Positions 1-6,798 of a DNA stretch of 13,969 nt are shown one piece after another. This stretch comes from an uncultured Clostridia bacterium (GTDB lineage Bacteria > Bacillota > Clostridia > Oscillospirales > Ruminococcaceae). The stretch covers positions 1 to 13,969 of the forward strand of contig CAMWRN010000035.1 of the NCBI GenBank assembly GCA_947176675.1, read 5' to 3'. A program made the translations under genes and the position numbers. The notes under the pieces were generated by a model. It was not told the DNA's origin. It saw only the letters and a list, made by a program, of their open reading frames with translations, and did not search any database. Position 1 is the first letter of the stretch. Each line of letters starts with the position of its first letter.

Positions 1-390
1 GTATAATATCAGTATTCCTTTGCGCTCCATTACCTTTTTGATATTTTTTATCAGCGCGATATCGTTCACAAATTTGCGGGTCCCCAGACAGCCTGCCTGA
101 CGGTAAAGCCATTCGCCGTAATTTTCAAAGCCTTCCAGCTCGGATACGTAGTTTGCCCTGTAGGGAAAAACCGCCAGCGGAGACACGATAAAGTCCATAA
201 AAGCGTGATGAGTGCCCAGAACAAGGAACGGCGGTTTCAGACCTTTCATGTTCACACGGTTTATCCGAAGCTTTGAGGAAACGGTTATCGCTTTGCACAA
301 AAGCCATATCGCGGGCATGAAAAACAGATTCTGCTTCGGCGGAACTCGGTAACGGTCAAAGGGTGTAAGTACCGGAGCTTTCTTTTTCAT
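1..390 (-). CDS. PlsC-like lysophospholipid acyltransferase family protein, C-terminus outside window
   Basis: Only the first 130 residues are visible; the frame is open to the window edge. The acyltransferase signature H-x4-D is present as THHAFMD (H61, D66), preceded by a hydrophobic stretch at about residues 22-36 that could associate with the membrane. The segment GILILY at residues 125-130 sits where this family normally continues into the PEG-T-R block, so the cut falls just before the second motif. Members transfer acyl groups from acyl-ACP or acyl-CoA to lysophosphatidate or related acceptors at the inner membrane face; the acceptor here cannot be told. The ATG at 390-388 has AGGTG about 5 bases upstream and lies one base after the TGA of the permease gene, so the two are probably co-transcribed and translationally coupled. 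Pairing a nucleobase-type permease with an acyltransferase is not a standard functional pairing. Confidence 0.8.
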   Translation of the reverse strand, partial: MKKKAPVLTPFDRYRVPPKQNLFFMPAIWLLCKAITVSSKLRINRVNMKGLKPPFLVLGTHHAFMDFIVSPLAVFPYRANYVSELEGFENYGEWLYRQAGCLGTRKFVNDIALIKNIKKVMERKGILILY

Positions 391-391
391 T

Positions 392-1828
392 TCAGCACCT
401 GCTTTCGCCGCTGCCGGTTTGGTCAGCCAAAATATACTTTCTTACAGGCGGAACAAAACTGAGGAGCAGATACAACAGACCTGTTCCGAGGAAAGAAAAT
501 CCCGTGGGTGTAAGTCTGAAAAGCGTCATATTGTGAACTTCTCCCTTGACAGGATCGTATATCAGCAGAGACATAGCTACTCCCGCCGCCACGCAGAACA
601 AACCAACCCAATTTATGCCGTGAGTGTAGTTGTAGGCGTTATGTCCTTCAAGACCGAACGCCGAGCGCATATCAAGCTTTTGCTTTCTTACAAAGAAGAA
701 ATCCGTGAAAAGCAGCGCCGCAAGGGGAGCGTACACACAGGCGCTTATGGTCAGAAAAGAACCGAAGTATTCCACTATCTTTCCCCAAACGCACAGCAGA
801 GCCGCGTAAACGGCAAGAACTATTATAAGAGTACGGTAGTTTGCACGTCTGAACGAGGATTTGAGCATTACTCCGTATATGTACGAACCTACAGCCTGTG
901 TTCCGATATTGGCAAACGCCACAAGCAGCAGCGAGCTTAATGCGAGCGCCGGAACGGAAAGGGTCGCAAGCATAAGGGTGGGGTCGTCTATCATTTCGCC
1001 CGTAACGTACTGCATTGCGATAGCCATTACAGCTCCCACCACAACGAAAAACGAGCCGGAAACTCCCTGTCCTATAACGCCCGCCCAGAAGCCTGCGGTC
1101 TCCTTTTTGGCGAGTCTGGGAACTTCTCCCATTCCGCCCACAAGAGTTATTACAAAGGCAAAGTTTGCCTCAATGGATATTATGTAAGGTATAATACTAT
1201 CAGTATATCCGATGTCCGCGGGACGGTAGTTCCAAATAACGTCGAATGGGACTTTCGTGAATCCCACTATCACGACAACCGCACCCAGCGCAAGCAGCAG
1301 CGGAACGAGTATTCGTGTGGTGTGGGTGATCGCGCCTATTCCCTTGTATGCGATAGCTGTGCCTATCGCAACGCAGAGAAGTCTCAGCACAAGCGGCGCA
1401 AAGTCCGGAAGTGTCACTCCGAAAAGCGCGGCAAGGTTTCCCATCGAGGACGCAAACAGGTCTGCGCAGACCGCGTACCATGGGTAGTTTATAAGGATTA
1501 TCACAACGGTCATCAGCATAACGCCATTGTGTCCGAATACGGCTTTGAGCCATATCCATATGTCTATGCCGTACCGCACTGAAAGTATTACGGGAAGCTG
1601 GTATATAGCCAGCATAAGGATAGCTCCCGCGAATGCTCCTATGAGAAGCTGCTTGAATCCCACCAGAGTTGCAAGATACGACCCCTGCGTATAGCTCCAT
1701 GTTGCGATACAGTATCCGGACAGTATCAGTACCGCGTCGAGAAAGCCGTAAAGTTTCTCCCTGTTCAGCACAGGAACAATTCCGAAAAGAGCTTCCTTTT
1801 CGATCTGTTCGTTTACATTTCCTTTCAT
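392..1828 (-). CDS. NCS1-family nucleobase:cation symporter-type permease
   Basis: A 478-residue polytopic membrane protein with about 12 hydrophobic segments. It fits the NCS1 (nucleobase:cation symporter-1, purine-cytosine/allantoin permease) family in length. The C-terminal part also fits: a transmembrane segment running into LLFTDFFFVRKQKLD, then an aromatic region and YTHGINWVGLFC, which matches the family's DYFLVRR...GINW layout. Members import cytosine, purines, allantoin, hydantoins or thiamine with H+ or Na+; the substrate cannot be named from sequence. I chose the ATG at 1828-1826 (MKGNVNEQ) because GGGGGGAT lies about 8 bases upstream and because it overlaps the upstream small ORF's TGA as ATGA. 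The in-frame ATG at 1873 would add 15 residues inside the upstream gene and lacks a good ribosome site. It is the second gene of an operon read from the promoter at 2028-2056. No riboswitch is evident in the short leader. Confidence 0.85.
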   Translation of the reverse strand: MKGNVNEQIEKEALFGIVPVLNREKLYGFLDAVLILSGYCIATWSYTQGSYLATLVGFKQLLIGAFAGAILMLAIYQLPVILSVRYGIDIWIWLKAVFGHNGVMLMTVVIILINYPWYAVCADLFASSMGNLAALFGVTLPDFAPLVLRLLCVAIGTAIAYKGIGAITHTTRILVPLLLALGAVVVIVGFTKVPFDVIWNYRPADIGYTDSIIPYIISIEANFAFVITLVGGMGEVPRLAKKETAGFWAGVIGQGVSGSFFVVVGAVMAIAMQYVTGEMIDDPTLMLATLSVPALALSSLLLVAFANIGTQAVGSYIYGVMLKSSFRRANYRTLIIVLAVYAALLCVWGKIVEYFGSFLTISACVYAPLAALLFTDFFFVRKQKLDMRSAFGLEGHNAYNYTHGINWVGLFCVAAGVAMSLLIYDPVKGEVHNMTLFRLTPTGFSFLGTGLLYLLLSFVPPVRKYILADQTGSGESRC

Positions 1829-2004
1829 CGGATAAATCCCCCCGCAATTACTAAAATAAGACACACCGCGCATACTGCTGCGAGAACTATGTAGTCCCTT
1901 TTACCGAACTTTTTCGGGAACTCGCAATCGTCGGATTCCATTTCGGATATCCGTTTTTCAATCTCTTCAGCAAGCTTTTTGTCGTACTCGTTTGATTTTG
2001 ACAT
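1825..2004 (-). CDS. 59-aa single-span membrane peptide, possible permease accessory
   Basis: Small protein with a charged N-terminal helix-forming region (about residues 5-24, rich in K and E), a basic patch KKFGKR at residues 31-36, and one hydrophobic segment at about residues 38-57, ending GGFIR. The positive-inside rule places the N-terminus in the cytosol. The ATG at 2004-2002 is preferred over the in-frame GTG at 2013-2011, because that GTG lies inside the ribosome site AAGGGGTGG. The stop codon overlaps the permease start by four bases (ATGA), which indicates translational coupling. It is first in its operon. I do not recognise a family. By analogy, several secondary transporters are co-encoded with tiny single-span partners, so an accessory role for the NCS1 permease is a reasonable inference but unproven. 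Confidence 0.75.
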   Translation of the reverse strand: MSKSNEYDKKLAEEIEKRISEMESDDCEFPKKFGKRDYIVLAAVCAVCLILVIAGGFIR

Positions 2005-2027
2005 AATGTCCACCCCTTTCTTTAGAT

Positions 2028-2056
2028 ATTATATATTGTATAATATTATTTGTCAA
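2028..2056 (-). promoter_or_regulatory. Sigma-A promoter for the 59-aa ORF/permease/acyltransferase operon
   Basis: Read on the minus strand: -35 TTGACA (2056-2051), 17-base spacer, -10 TATAAT (2033-2028). Both hexamers are consensus. Transcription should start near 2021, leaving a leader of only about 17 bases before the ATG at 2004, too short for a riboswitch or attenuator. Confidence 0.85.
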
Positions 2057-2119
2057 TAGTATTTAAAAATTTTTTAACAATGTCTTTGCGGCTCTCTTAG
2101 AAAAAATTTTCAAAAATGC

Positions 2120-2148
2120 TTGACAATCTTTGATCGGTGTGCTATAAT
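2120..2148 (+). promoter_or_regulatory. Sigma-A promoter for tRNA-Arg
   Basis: TTGACA at 2120-2125 and TATAAT at 2143-2148 with a 17-base spacer, a full consensus match expected of a stable-RNA promoter. The predicted start near 2155 leaves about 20 bases before the mature tRNA end. It is arranged back to back with the permease-operon promoter, separated by about 60 AT-rich bases. Confidence 0.88.
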
Positions 2149-2174
2149 AATATGCGTTGATTGAATTTATCAGC

Positions 2175-2251
2175 GCGTTGCTAGCTCAGCTGGATAGAGT
2201 GACTGGCTACGAACCAGTAGGTCAGGGGTTCGAGTCCCTTGCAGCGCACCA
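2175..2251 (+). tRNA. tRNA-Arg (anticodon ACG), CCA encoded
   Basis: The full cloverleaf can be drawn by hand. Acceptor stem GCGTTGC (2175-2181) pairs with GCAGCGC (2241-2247) with one G-U pair. The D arm is at 2184-2200. Anticodon stem ACTGG/CCAGT (2202-2206 with 2214-2218) encloses loop CTACGAA with anticodon ACG at 2209-2211. T arm AGGGG-TTCGAGT-CCCTT spans 2224-2240. The discriminator is A2248 and the CCA at 2249-2251 is encoded. The anticodon ACG is normally deaminated at A34 to inosine by TadA and reads CGU, CGC and CGA arginine codons. Confidence 0.95.
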
Positions 2252-2274
2252 GCGGGAAAGCCCCCGTGGGTAAG

Positions 2275-2310
2275 CCGTCTCCGCACCAAAATGCGGGGAC
2301 GGTTTTTGTT
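2275..2310 (+). terminator. Rho-independent terminator after tRNA-Arg
   Basis: An 11-bp stem (2275-2285 with 2292-2302, one G-U pair) and a 6-base loop are followed by TTTTTGTTTGT. It separates the tRNA transcript from the downstream 74-aa ORF, though some read-through could serve that gene because I see no clear separate promoter between 2310 and 2335. Confidence 0.9.
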
Positions 2311-2349
2311 TGTCCTCATTTTATTAAATTAAGAAAAGAGGTTGATCGT

Positions 2350-2574
2350 ATGGATATTAAAGCGAAGATCGAAGAGATCGCAAACAAGATCAAAAACGAC
2401 AAGGGCTTTGCGGACGAATTTAAGGCAAACCCCGTAAAGGCTGTTGAAAAGGTCATCGGCATTGATCTTCCCGACGACCAGATCAACAAGCTGATTGACG
2501 GTATCAAGGCTAGGGTTTCCGTTGACGACGTCAAGGACAAGGTCGGCGGTCTGCTCGGCAAACTCGGCAAGTAA
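2350..2574 (+). CDS. 74-aa helical protein with Nif11/NHLP-leader-like segment, function unknown
   Basis: A complete small gene: GAAAAGAGG at 2334-2342 sits 7-8 bases before the ATG at 2350, and a strong terminator follows. The protein is lysine- and aspartate-rich, predicted mostly helical, with no cysteine, signal peptide or membrane segment. Residues 21-42 (ADEF-x3-NP-x6-EKVIGIDLPDD) resemble the D-x-x-F...P-x-x-A-L...G-I-x-L-P core of Nif11/nitrile-hydratase-type leader peptides used by some RiPP precursors. The C-terminus ends in an amphipathic glycine/leucine/lysine run (GGLLGKLGK). No modification enzyme or ABC exporter lies nearby, and the tail has no Cys and little Ser or Thr, so a modified natural product is not supported. 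I regard it as a real but uncharacterised small protein, probably cytosolic. An upstream in-frame start at 2239 would run through the tRNA and is rejected. Confidence 0.78.
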   Translation: MDIKAKIEEIANKIKNDKGFADEFKANPVKAVEKVIGIDLPDDQINKLIDGIKARVSVDDVKDKVGGLLGKLGK

Positions 2575-2590
2575 TCGTTAAGTAAAAAGA

Positions 2591-2623
2591 GCGGCATTTC
2601 GTTTTTGAAATGCCGCATTTTTT
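2591..2623. terminator. Bidirectional terminator between the 74-aa ORF and galE
   Basis: A perfect 10-bp stem (GCGGCATTTC at 2591-2600 with GAAATGCCGC at 2607-2616) and a 6-base loop. On the plus strand it is followed by ATTTTTTC; on the minus strand by TCTTTTTAC. It therefore fits termination of both converging genes. Confidence 0.9.
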
Positions 2624-2632
2624 CTTTACGGT

Positions 2633-3646
2633 TTATTTTATTCCGTCGGGATTTTTCTCGGTGAAATTCCAGCTGTCGCGGCACATCTGAGCGATGTCCG
2701 CCTTGGCTTCCCAACCGAACAGAGCCTTTGCCTTGTCGGTGTTGGCGTAGCAGGTGGCGATGTCTCCGGGACGGCGGGGTGCGATCTTATAGTTCACCTT
2801 TTTGCCGGAAGCCTCCTCAAATGCGCGGACTACCTCCAATACGCTCGTACCCTTTCCGGTGCCGAGATTTACAGCTTCAGTGCCCTTGTGCTTCAGCGCG
2901 TAATCGACCGCGCACAGATGTCCCTTTGCAAGATCAACAACGTGTATATAGTCGCGGACTCCTGTTCCGTCTGGAGTGTCGTAATCATCGCCGTATACGC
3001 TAAGGCAGGGGAGCTTTCCCGAAGCCACCTGCGCAACATAGGGCAGCAGGTTGTTGGGAATACCGTTGGGGTCTTCGCCGATAAGACCGCTCTCATGTGC
3101 TCCGATAGGATTGAAATACCGAAGCAGAACAACGCTCCAGTCCGCGTCAGCCTTGGCTGTATCGGTGAGGATCTGTTCTATCATTACCTTTGTGTAGCCG
3201 TAGGGATTTGTCGCTGATGTGGGATAGGTCTCAATATAGGGCACGGGATTGTTCATGCCGTAAACCGTTGCGCTGGAGGAAAATACTATGTTTTTGCAGC
3301 CGCCCTCCCGCATTGCTTTGATAAGCTCAATAGTACCCGAAATGTTGTTGTAGTAATATTCCACAGGCTTTGCACAGGATTCGCCCACGGCTTTCAGGCC
3401 CGCGAAATGAATGACTGCGTCGATCTTGTTTTCCCTGAATATTTTAAGAGTGCCGTCGAAATCGAGGATATCAGTTTCGTAGAATTTGAAGTCTTTGCCT
3501 GTGATTGTTTTGATACGTTCAAGGGCCTGCGGTTTGGAGTTGGAGAAATTGTCCATAATAACGATATCGTGACCCGCGTTGAGCAGTTCCACACAGGTGT
3601 GGCTGCCTATAAATCCTGCGCCGCCGGTTACCAGAATTGTACTCAT
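2633..3646 (-). CDS. galE: UDP-glucose 4-epimerase
   Basis: Interconverts UDP-glucose and UDP-galactose using tightly bound NAD+; it serves galactose catabolism by the Leloir route and supplies UDP-galactose for envelope glycans. The 337-residue length is typical. It is a cytosolic extended short-chain dehydrogenase: NAD-binding TGGAGFIGSH at residues 7-16, FAGLKAVGES at 81-90, catalytic serine in SSSATVYG (123-130), and Y-x3-K as Y149/K153. I chose the ATG at 3646-3644 (MSTILVTGG) because AAAGGA lies about 10 bases upstream. The alternative in-frame TTG nine bases earlier would sit almost on the ribosome site. The gene stands alone with its own promoter and terminator; no galK or galT is adjacent, so a biosynthetic or housekeeping role is as likely as galactose use. 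Confidence 0.97.
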   Translation of the reverse strand: MSTILVTGGAGFIGSHTCVELLNAGHDIVIMDNFSNSKPQALERIKTITGKDFKFYETDILDFDGTLKIFRENKIDAVIHFAGLKAVGESCAKPVEYYYNNISGTIELIKAMREGGCKNIVFSSSATVYGMNNPVPYIETYPTSATNPYGYTKVMIEQILTDTAKADADWSVVLLRYFNPIGAHESGLIGEDPNGIPNNLLPYVAQVASGKLPCLSVYGDDYDTPDGTGVRDYIHVVDLAKGHLCAVDYALKHKGTEAVNLGTGKGTSVLEVVRAFEEASGKKVNYKIAPRRPGDIATCYANTDKAKALFGWEAKADIAQMCRDSWNFTEKNPDGIK

Positions 3647-3682
3647 AAAAATCAAGTCCTTTCGTAAAGTTCATCTGTAATA

Positions 3683-3711
3683 ATTTTACCCCATTTTAAA
3701 CAAATTTTCAA
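3683..3711 (-). promoter_or_regulatory. Probable galE promoter
   Basis: On the minus strand: -35 TTGAAA (3711-3706), 17-base spacer, -10 TAAAAT (3688-3683). Each hexamer is one base from consensus. Transcription should begin near 3676, about 30 bases before the galE ATG. Confidence 0.72.
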
Positions 3712-3761
3712 TACCTAAGGGAAATTTTTTCTGTACAGGTGTAAATTTTTTTTCGTATCCC

Positions 3762-3790
3762 TTGACAAATCGGTACAAAAGTAGTATACT
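3762..3790 (+). promoter_or_regulatory. Sigma-A promoter for DAHP synthase
   Basis: TTGACA (3762-3767), 17-base spacer, TATACT (3785-3790). The leader from about 3797 to the ATG at 3848 is about 50 bases and AT-rich. I see no T-box, trp-type leader peptide or terminator/antiterminator pair in it, so regulation by attenuation is not apparent. Confidence 0.82.
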
Positions 3791-3847
3791 TTATTGCATA
3801 AATGCTTTAAAGCTTAAAATCGGTAAATTAAGGAAAAGGTGATAGAA

Positions 3848-4861
3848 ATGATTTTAGTTCTCAAACAAAACCCCGAAAAGGAAAAGGTTGACTCCCTTAT
3901 AAGAATGCTGGGAGAAAAGGGTCTGTCCACAAATGTCAGCGAGGGCGCAAGCCACACTATTATCGGACTTATCGGCGATACTTCACATTTGCCCGTTGAC
4001 CTTATCTCCGCGTTGGATATCGTTGAAAGCGTTACCCGTGTGTCTGAGCCTTTCAAGGCTGCAAACCGCAAAATGCACCCCGACGACACTATCGTGGACG
4101 TGGACGGAGTCAAGATAGGCGAGGGATATTTTCAGGTCATTGCGGGTCCCTGCTCCGTGGAGAGCAAGGAGCAGGTCATTGAGGTGGCAAATGACGTTAA
4201 GTCAAGCGGAGCAACTCTTCTCCGCGGCGGCGCGTTTAAGCCCAGAACCTCTCCATATGCTTTTCAGGGACTTCACGCAGACGGCTTGAAGCTCCTGCTT
4301 GAAGCCAAAAAGGAAACAGGTCTGCCGATAGTTACCGAAATTATGAACGTGAACCACATCGAACTTTTTGCCGACGTTGACCTTATCCAGGTGGGCGCAA
4401 GAAATATGCAGAACTTCGACCTGCTCAAAGAGCTTGGCAAGCTCCGCAAGCCCATACTTCTTAAGCGCGGTCTTGCAAACACCATCGAGGAATTTCTCAT
4501 GTCCGCGGAGTACATCATGGCAGGCGGAAACAATCAGGTGATCCTCTGCGAGCGCGGCATCCGCACGTTCGAGACAAAGACCAGAAACACTCTCGACCTT
4601 TCCGCAGTACCTATGCTGAAAAAGCTTTCCCACCTGCCTGTTATTATCGACCCCAGCCATGCTACTGGTATCTCATGGATGGTAGCTCCGCTTGCAAAAG
4701 CGGCAGTGGCTGTGGGTGCTGACGGTCTGATGATCGAGGTGCACAACAATCCCGCAAAGGCTCTCTGCGACGGAGCGCAGTCCCTGAATCCCGAACAGTT
4801 CGATACGCTGATGAAGGACATCAAGCGCAGGGCTGAGTTCGAGAGAAAAATTATGAATTAA
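3848..4861 (+). CDS. aroF: 3-deoxy-7-phosphoheptulonate (DAHP) synthase, type I-beta
   Basis: Condenses phosphoenolpyruvate and erythrose 4-phosphate to DAHP, the first step of the shikimate pathway to Phe, Tyr, Trp and folate. The 337 residues comprise an N-terminal ferredoxin-like regulatory domain (about 1-70), followed by the TIM-barrel catalytic domain. Visible motifs are AGPCS (89-93), LLRGGAFKPRTSPYAFQG (114-131), KRG (197-199) and DPSHATG (258-264). The four metal-ligand positions of the family are all present as C92, H261, E287 and D298. The N-terminal domain is the type that gives feedback inhibition by Tyr or Phe in studied relatives; there is no fused chorismate mutase. The ATG at 3848 has AAGGTG about 6 bases upstream; the GTG at 3839 lies within that ribosome site. 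Monocistronic, with its own promoter and terminator. The next transcript (ior/paaK) also concerns aromatic amino acids. Confidence 0.96.
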   Translation: MILVLKQNPEKEKVDSLIRMLGEKGLSTNVSEGASHTIIGLIGDTSHLPVDLISALDIVESVTRVSEPFKAANRKMHPDDTIVDVDGVKIGEGYFQVIAGPCSVESKEQVIEVANDVKSSGATLLRGGAFKPRTSPYAFQGLHADGLKLLLEAKKETGLPIVTEIMNVNHIELFADVDLIQVGARNMQNFDLLKELGKLRKPILLKRGLANTIEEFLMSAEYIMAGGNNQVILCERGIRTFETKTRNTLDLSAVPMLKKLSHLPVIIDPSHATGISWMVAPLAKAAVAVGADGLMIEVHNNPAKALCDGAQSLNPEQFDTLMKDIKRRAEFERKIMN

Positions 4862-4874
4862 GGCAGAACTGAGT

Positions 4875-4894
4875 ATTGCAGTGAGTACTGCAAT
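4875..4894 (+). other. Perfect 8-bp inverted repeat preceding the DAHP synthase terminator
   Basis: ATTGCAGT (4875-4882) and ACTGCAAT (4887-4894) flank a 4-base loop GAGT, 14 bases after the stop codon and just before the main terminator hairpin. It has no T-tract of its own. It could protect the mRNA 3' end, slow polymerase before the terminator, or bind a dimeric protein; sequence alone does not decide. Confidence 0.6.
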
Positions 4895-4898
4895 GAAA

Positions 4899-4930
4899 AC
4901 GGCTTGTCCCGCGGGACGGGTCGTTTTTTG
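4899..4930 (+). terminator. Rho-independent terminator after DAHP synthase
   Basis: ACGGCTTGTCCC (4899-4910) pairs with GGGACGGGTCGT (4913-4924) including G-U pairs; allowing a 4-base loop CGCG, the usable stem is 11 bp. It is followed by a run of six T. It separates this gene from the ior/paaK transcript. Confidence 0.88.
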
Positions 4931-5013
4931 TATGTTTTTGTTTGTTTAGGATAAATTTTATGAACTTTTGGATAACTTTTTTTGTGAAAACACTTTTATT
5001 TTCATTGTAATTA

Positions 5014-5022
5014 TGCTATAAT
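5014..5022 (+). promoter_or_regulatory. Probable extended -10 promoter for the iorA block
   Basis: TGCTATAAT at 5014-5022 is an extended -10 element (TG-N-TATAAT). No good -35 hexamer lies 16-18 bases upstream; the base run there is TTTTAT. The start would be near 5029, about 30 bases before the iorA ATG. A promoter lacking a -35 hints at activator dependence or at reliance on the extended -10; no operator is visible. Confidence 0.6.
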
Positions 5023-5059
5023 CGAAATATATATTGCGTTTCAGAAAGGAATTTTTACT

Positions 5060-6787
5060 ATGAAAAAGCTTATGCTCGGAAATGCCGCTTTTGCAAGAGG
5101 TCTTTACGAAGCGGGCGTTACGGTGGCTTCAAGCTACCCGGGTACGCCATCTACGGAGATCACGGAGTATGCGGCGGAATATGATGAAATTTACGCTGAA
5201 TGGGCTCCCAACGAAAAGGTCGCTATGGAAGTCGCTCTCGGCGCGTCTATAGCAGGTTCCCGCTCCTTCTGCGGAATGAAGCACGTTGGTCTTAACGTTG
5301 CGGCTGATCCGCTTTATACTGCGTCTTACACGGGAGTTAACGGAGGCATGGTCATTGCCGTTGCGGACGATCCAGGTATGCATTCCTCCCAGAACGAACA
5401 GGATTCCAGACATCACGCCATTGCTTCAAAGGTGCTTATGGTGGAACCTTCCGACTCTGCGGAATGTAAAGATTTCGTCAAAACTTCCTTTGAACTTTCA
5501 GAGGAATACGACGTACCCGTTATCGTTCGTATGTGTACAAGAGTAGCGCACTCTCAGTCGGCTGTTGAACTGTGCGACAGGGTAGTTCCCGCTCAGAAAG
5601 AGTATACGAAAAATCCCCAAAAGTACGTTATGATGCCCGCTTTTGCACGCGGCAGACACGTTTTTGTTGAAGAACGCACACAAAAGCTGATCGAATACGC
5701 CGAAAAGTCTCCCCTTAATAAGGTAATCGACAACGGCGGAGACATCGGTATAATAACAAGCGGAATTTCTTACCAGTACGCCCGCGAGGCAATGGGGGAC
5801 AAGGCTTCCTATCTGAAGCTTGGCGTTGTAAATCCTCTGCCTGTGGAGCTGATAAAGAATTTCTGTTCAAAGTATAAAAAGGTGTACGTTATCGAGGAGC
5901 TTGACGATATTATTGAGACTCACTGCAAAAAGCTGGGACTTGACGTTGTCGGTAAGGAGCTGTTCGGTTACATAGGCGAATTTTCACAGGCTCTCGTTGC
6001 GGAAAAGCTTTTAGGAGTTAAGACGGAGACTGTTTCCTTTGACGGAAACGTACCTGTCCGTCCTCCCGTTATGTGCGCGGGATGTCCGCACAGAGGACTT
6101 TTCTACTGTCTGTCCAAAAACAAAATTACCGTTTCGGGCGATATCGGCTGCTACACTCTGGGAGCAAGCGCACCGCTTTCGGCTATGGATACGACTATTT
6201 GCATGGGAGCTTCAATATCCGCTCTCCACGGCTTCAATAAGGCTCGCGGCGAAGATGCTGAGAAGTCAACAGTGGCGGTAATAGGCGACTCCACCTTTAT
6301 GCACAGCGGTATGACGGGATTGGTGAATATTGCCTATAACTCTACAAACTCCACGGTAATAATTCTTGACAACTCCATTACGGGAATGACGGGGCATCAG
6401 CAGAATCCCACCACGGGAAAAAATCTTAAGGGTGATCCCGCCGCAGCAGTAAATCTGGAGGAGCTTTGCAAGGCTATCGGAATAAAGCGCGTCCGCGTTG
6501 TAGATCCCTACAATCTTGAGGAAACGGAAACCGCGATCAAGGAGGAGCTTGCCGCTCCCGAAGCTTCAGTAATAATCTCCCGCCGTCCCTGTGCGCTACT
6601 CAAATACGTTAAGCACAAGCCCGCTCTCAAAGTTGTAAACGACAAGTGTAAGGGCTGCAAAATGTGCCTGAAGCTTGGCTGTCCCGCTATTTCGGTAAGA
6701 GACGGCAAGGCTGTTATTGACCATACACAGTGTGTTGGCTGCGGTATTTGCACAGAGGTATGTAAGTTTAGTGCGATAGAAGGTTAA
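5060..6787 (+). CDS. iorA: Indolepyruvate:ferredoxin oxidoreductase, alpha subunit
   Basis: Catalytic subunit of the enzyme that interconverts arylpyruvates (indole-, phenyl-, hydroxyphenylpyruvate) plus CoA with arylacetyl-CoA, CO2 and reduced ferredoxin; cytosolic and oxygen-sensitive. The 575 residues are slightly short for the family. The N-terminal pyruvate-oxidoreductase-type domain (about 1-180) has SSYPGTPSTEI and a substrate/TPP-facing PNEKVAMEVALG segment. A middle domain spans about 225-320. The TPP-binding domain (about 335-515) has MCAGCPHRG, GDIGCYTLG and GDSTFMHSGMTG running to ILDNSITGMTGHQ. The C-terminus carries two 4Fe-4S sites: C530-x2-C533-x2-C536-x4-C541-P and C558-x2-C561-x2-C564-x3-C568. 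GAAAGGA lies about 9 bases before the ATG. It is first in the block and followed after 11 bases by a membrane ORF rather than directly by iorB. With paaK downstream it may run in the reductive carboxylation direction. Confidence 0.95.
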   Translation: MKKLMLGNAAFARGLYEAGVTVASSYPGTPSTEITEYAAEYDEIYAEWAPNEKVAMEVALGASIAGSRSFCGMKHVGLNVAADPLYTASYTGVNGGMVIAVADDPGMHSSQNEQDSRHHAIASKVLMVEPSDSAECKDFVKTSFELSEEYDVPVIVRMCTRVAHSQSAVELCDRVVPAQKEYTKNPQKYVMMPAFARGRHVFVEERTQKLIEYAEKSPLNKVIDNGGDIGIITSGISYQYAREAMGDKASYLKLGVVNPLPVELIKNFCSKYKKVYVIEELDDIIETHCKKLGLDVVGKELFGYIGEFSQALVAEKLLGVKTETVSFDGNVPVRPPVMCAGCPHRGLFYCLSKNKITVSGDIGCYTLGASAPLSAMDTTICMGASISALHGFNKARGEDAEKSTVAVIGDSTFMHSGMTGLVNIAYNSTNSTVIILDNSITGMTGHQQNPTTGKNLKGDPAAAVNLEELCKAIGIKRVRVVDPYNLEETETAIKEELAAPEASVIISRRPCALLKYVKHKPALKVVNDKCKGCKMCLKLGCPAISVRDGKAVIDHTQCVGCGICTEVCKFSAIEG

Positions 6788-6798
6788 GGGGTGTTATT

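Noticed and set aside
419..1854. Several plus-strand open frames opposite the permease.
   Set aside because: They lack ribosome sites and family-like sequence, and mirror the strongly supported permease frame.
2014..2119. AT-rich stretch between divergent promoters, considered as an attachment site or element remnant next to the tRNA.
   Set aside because: No integrase, direct repeat of the tRNA 3' end or other mobile-element trace is present; it is ordinary promoter DNA.
2239..2349. Longer reading of the 74-aa gene starting inside the tRNA.
   Set aside because: It would translate through the tRNA 3' end and terminator; the ATG at 2350 has a proper ribosome site.
2350..2574. Calling the 74-aa protein a bacteriocin or RiPP precursor.
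   Set aside because: Only the leader-like segment supports it; there is no core with modifiable residues, no double-Gly cleavage context and no maturation or export gene in the window.
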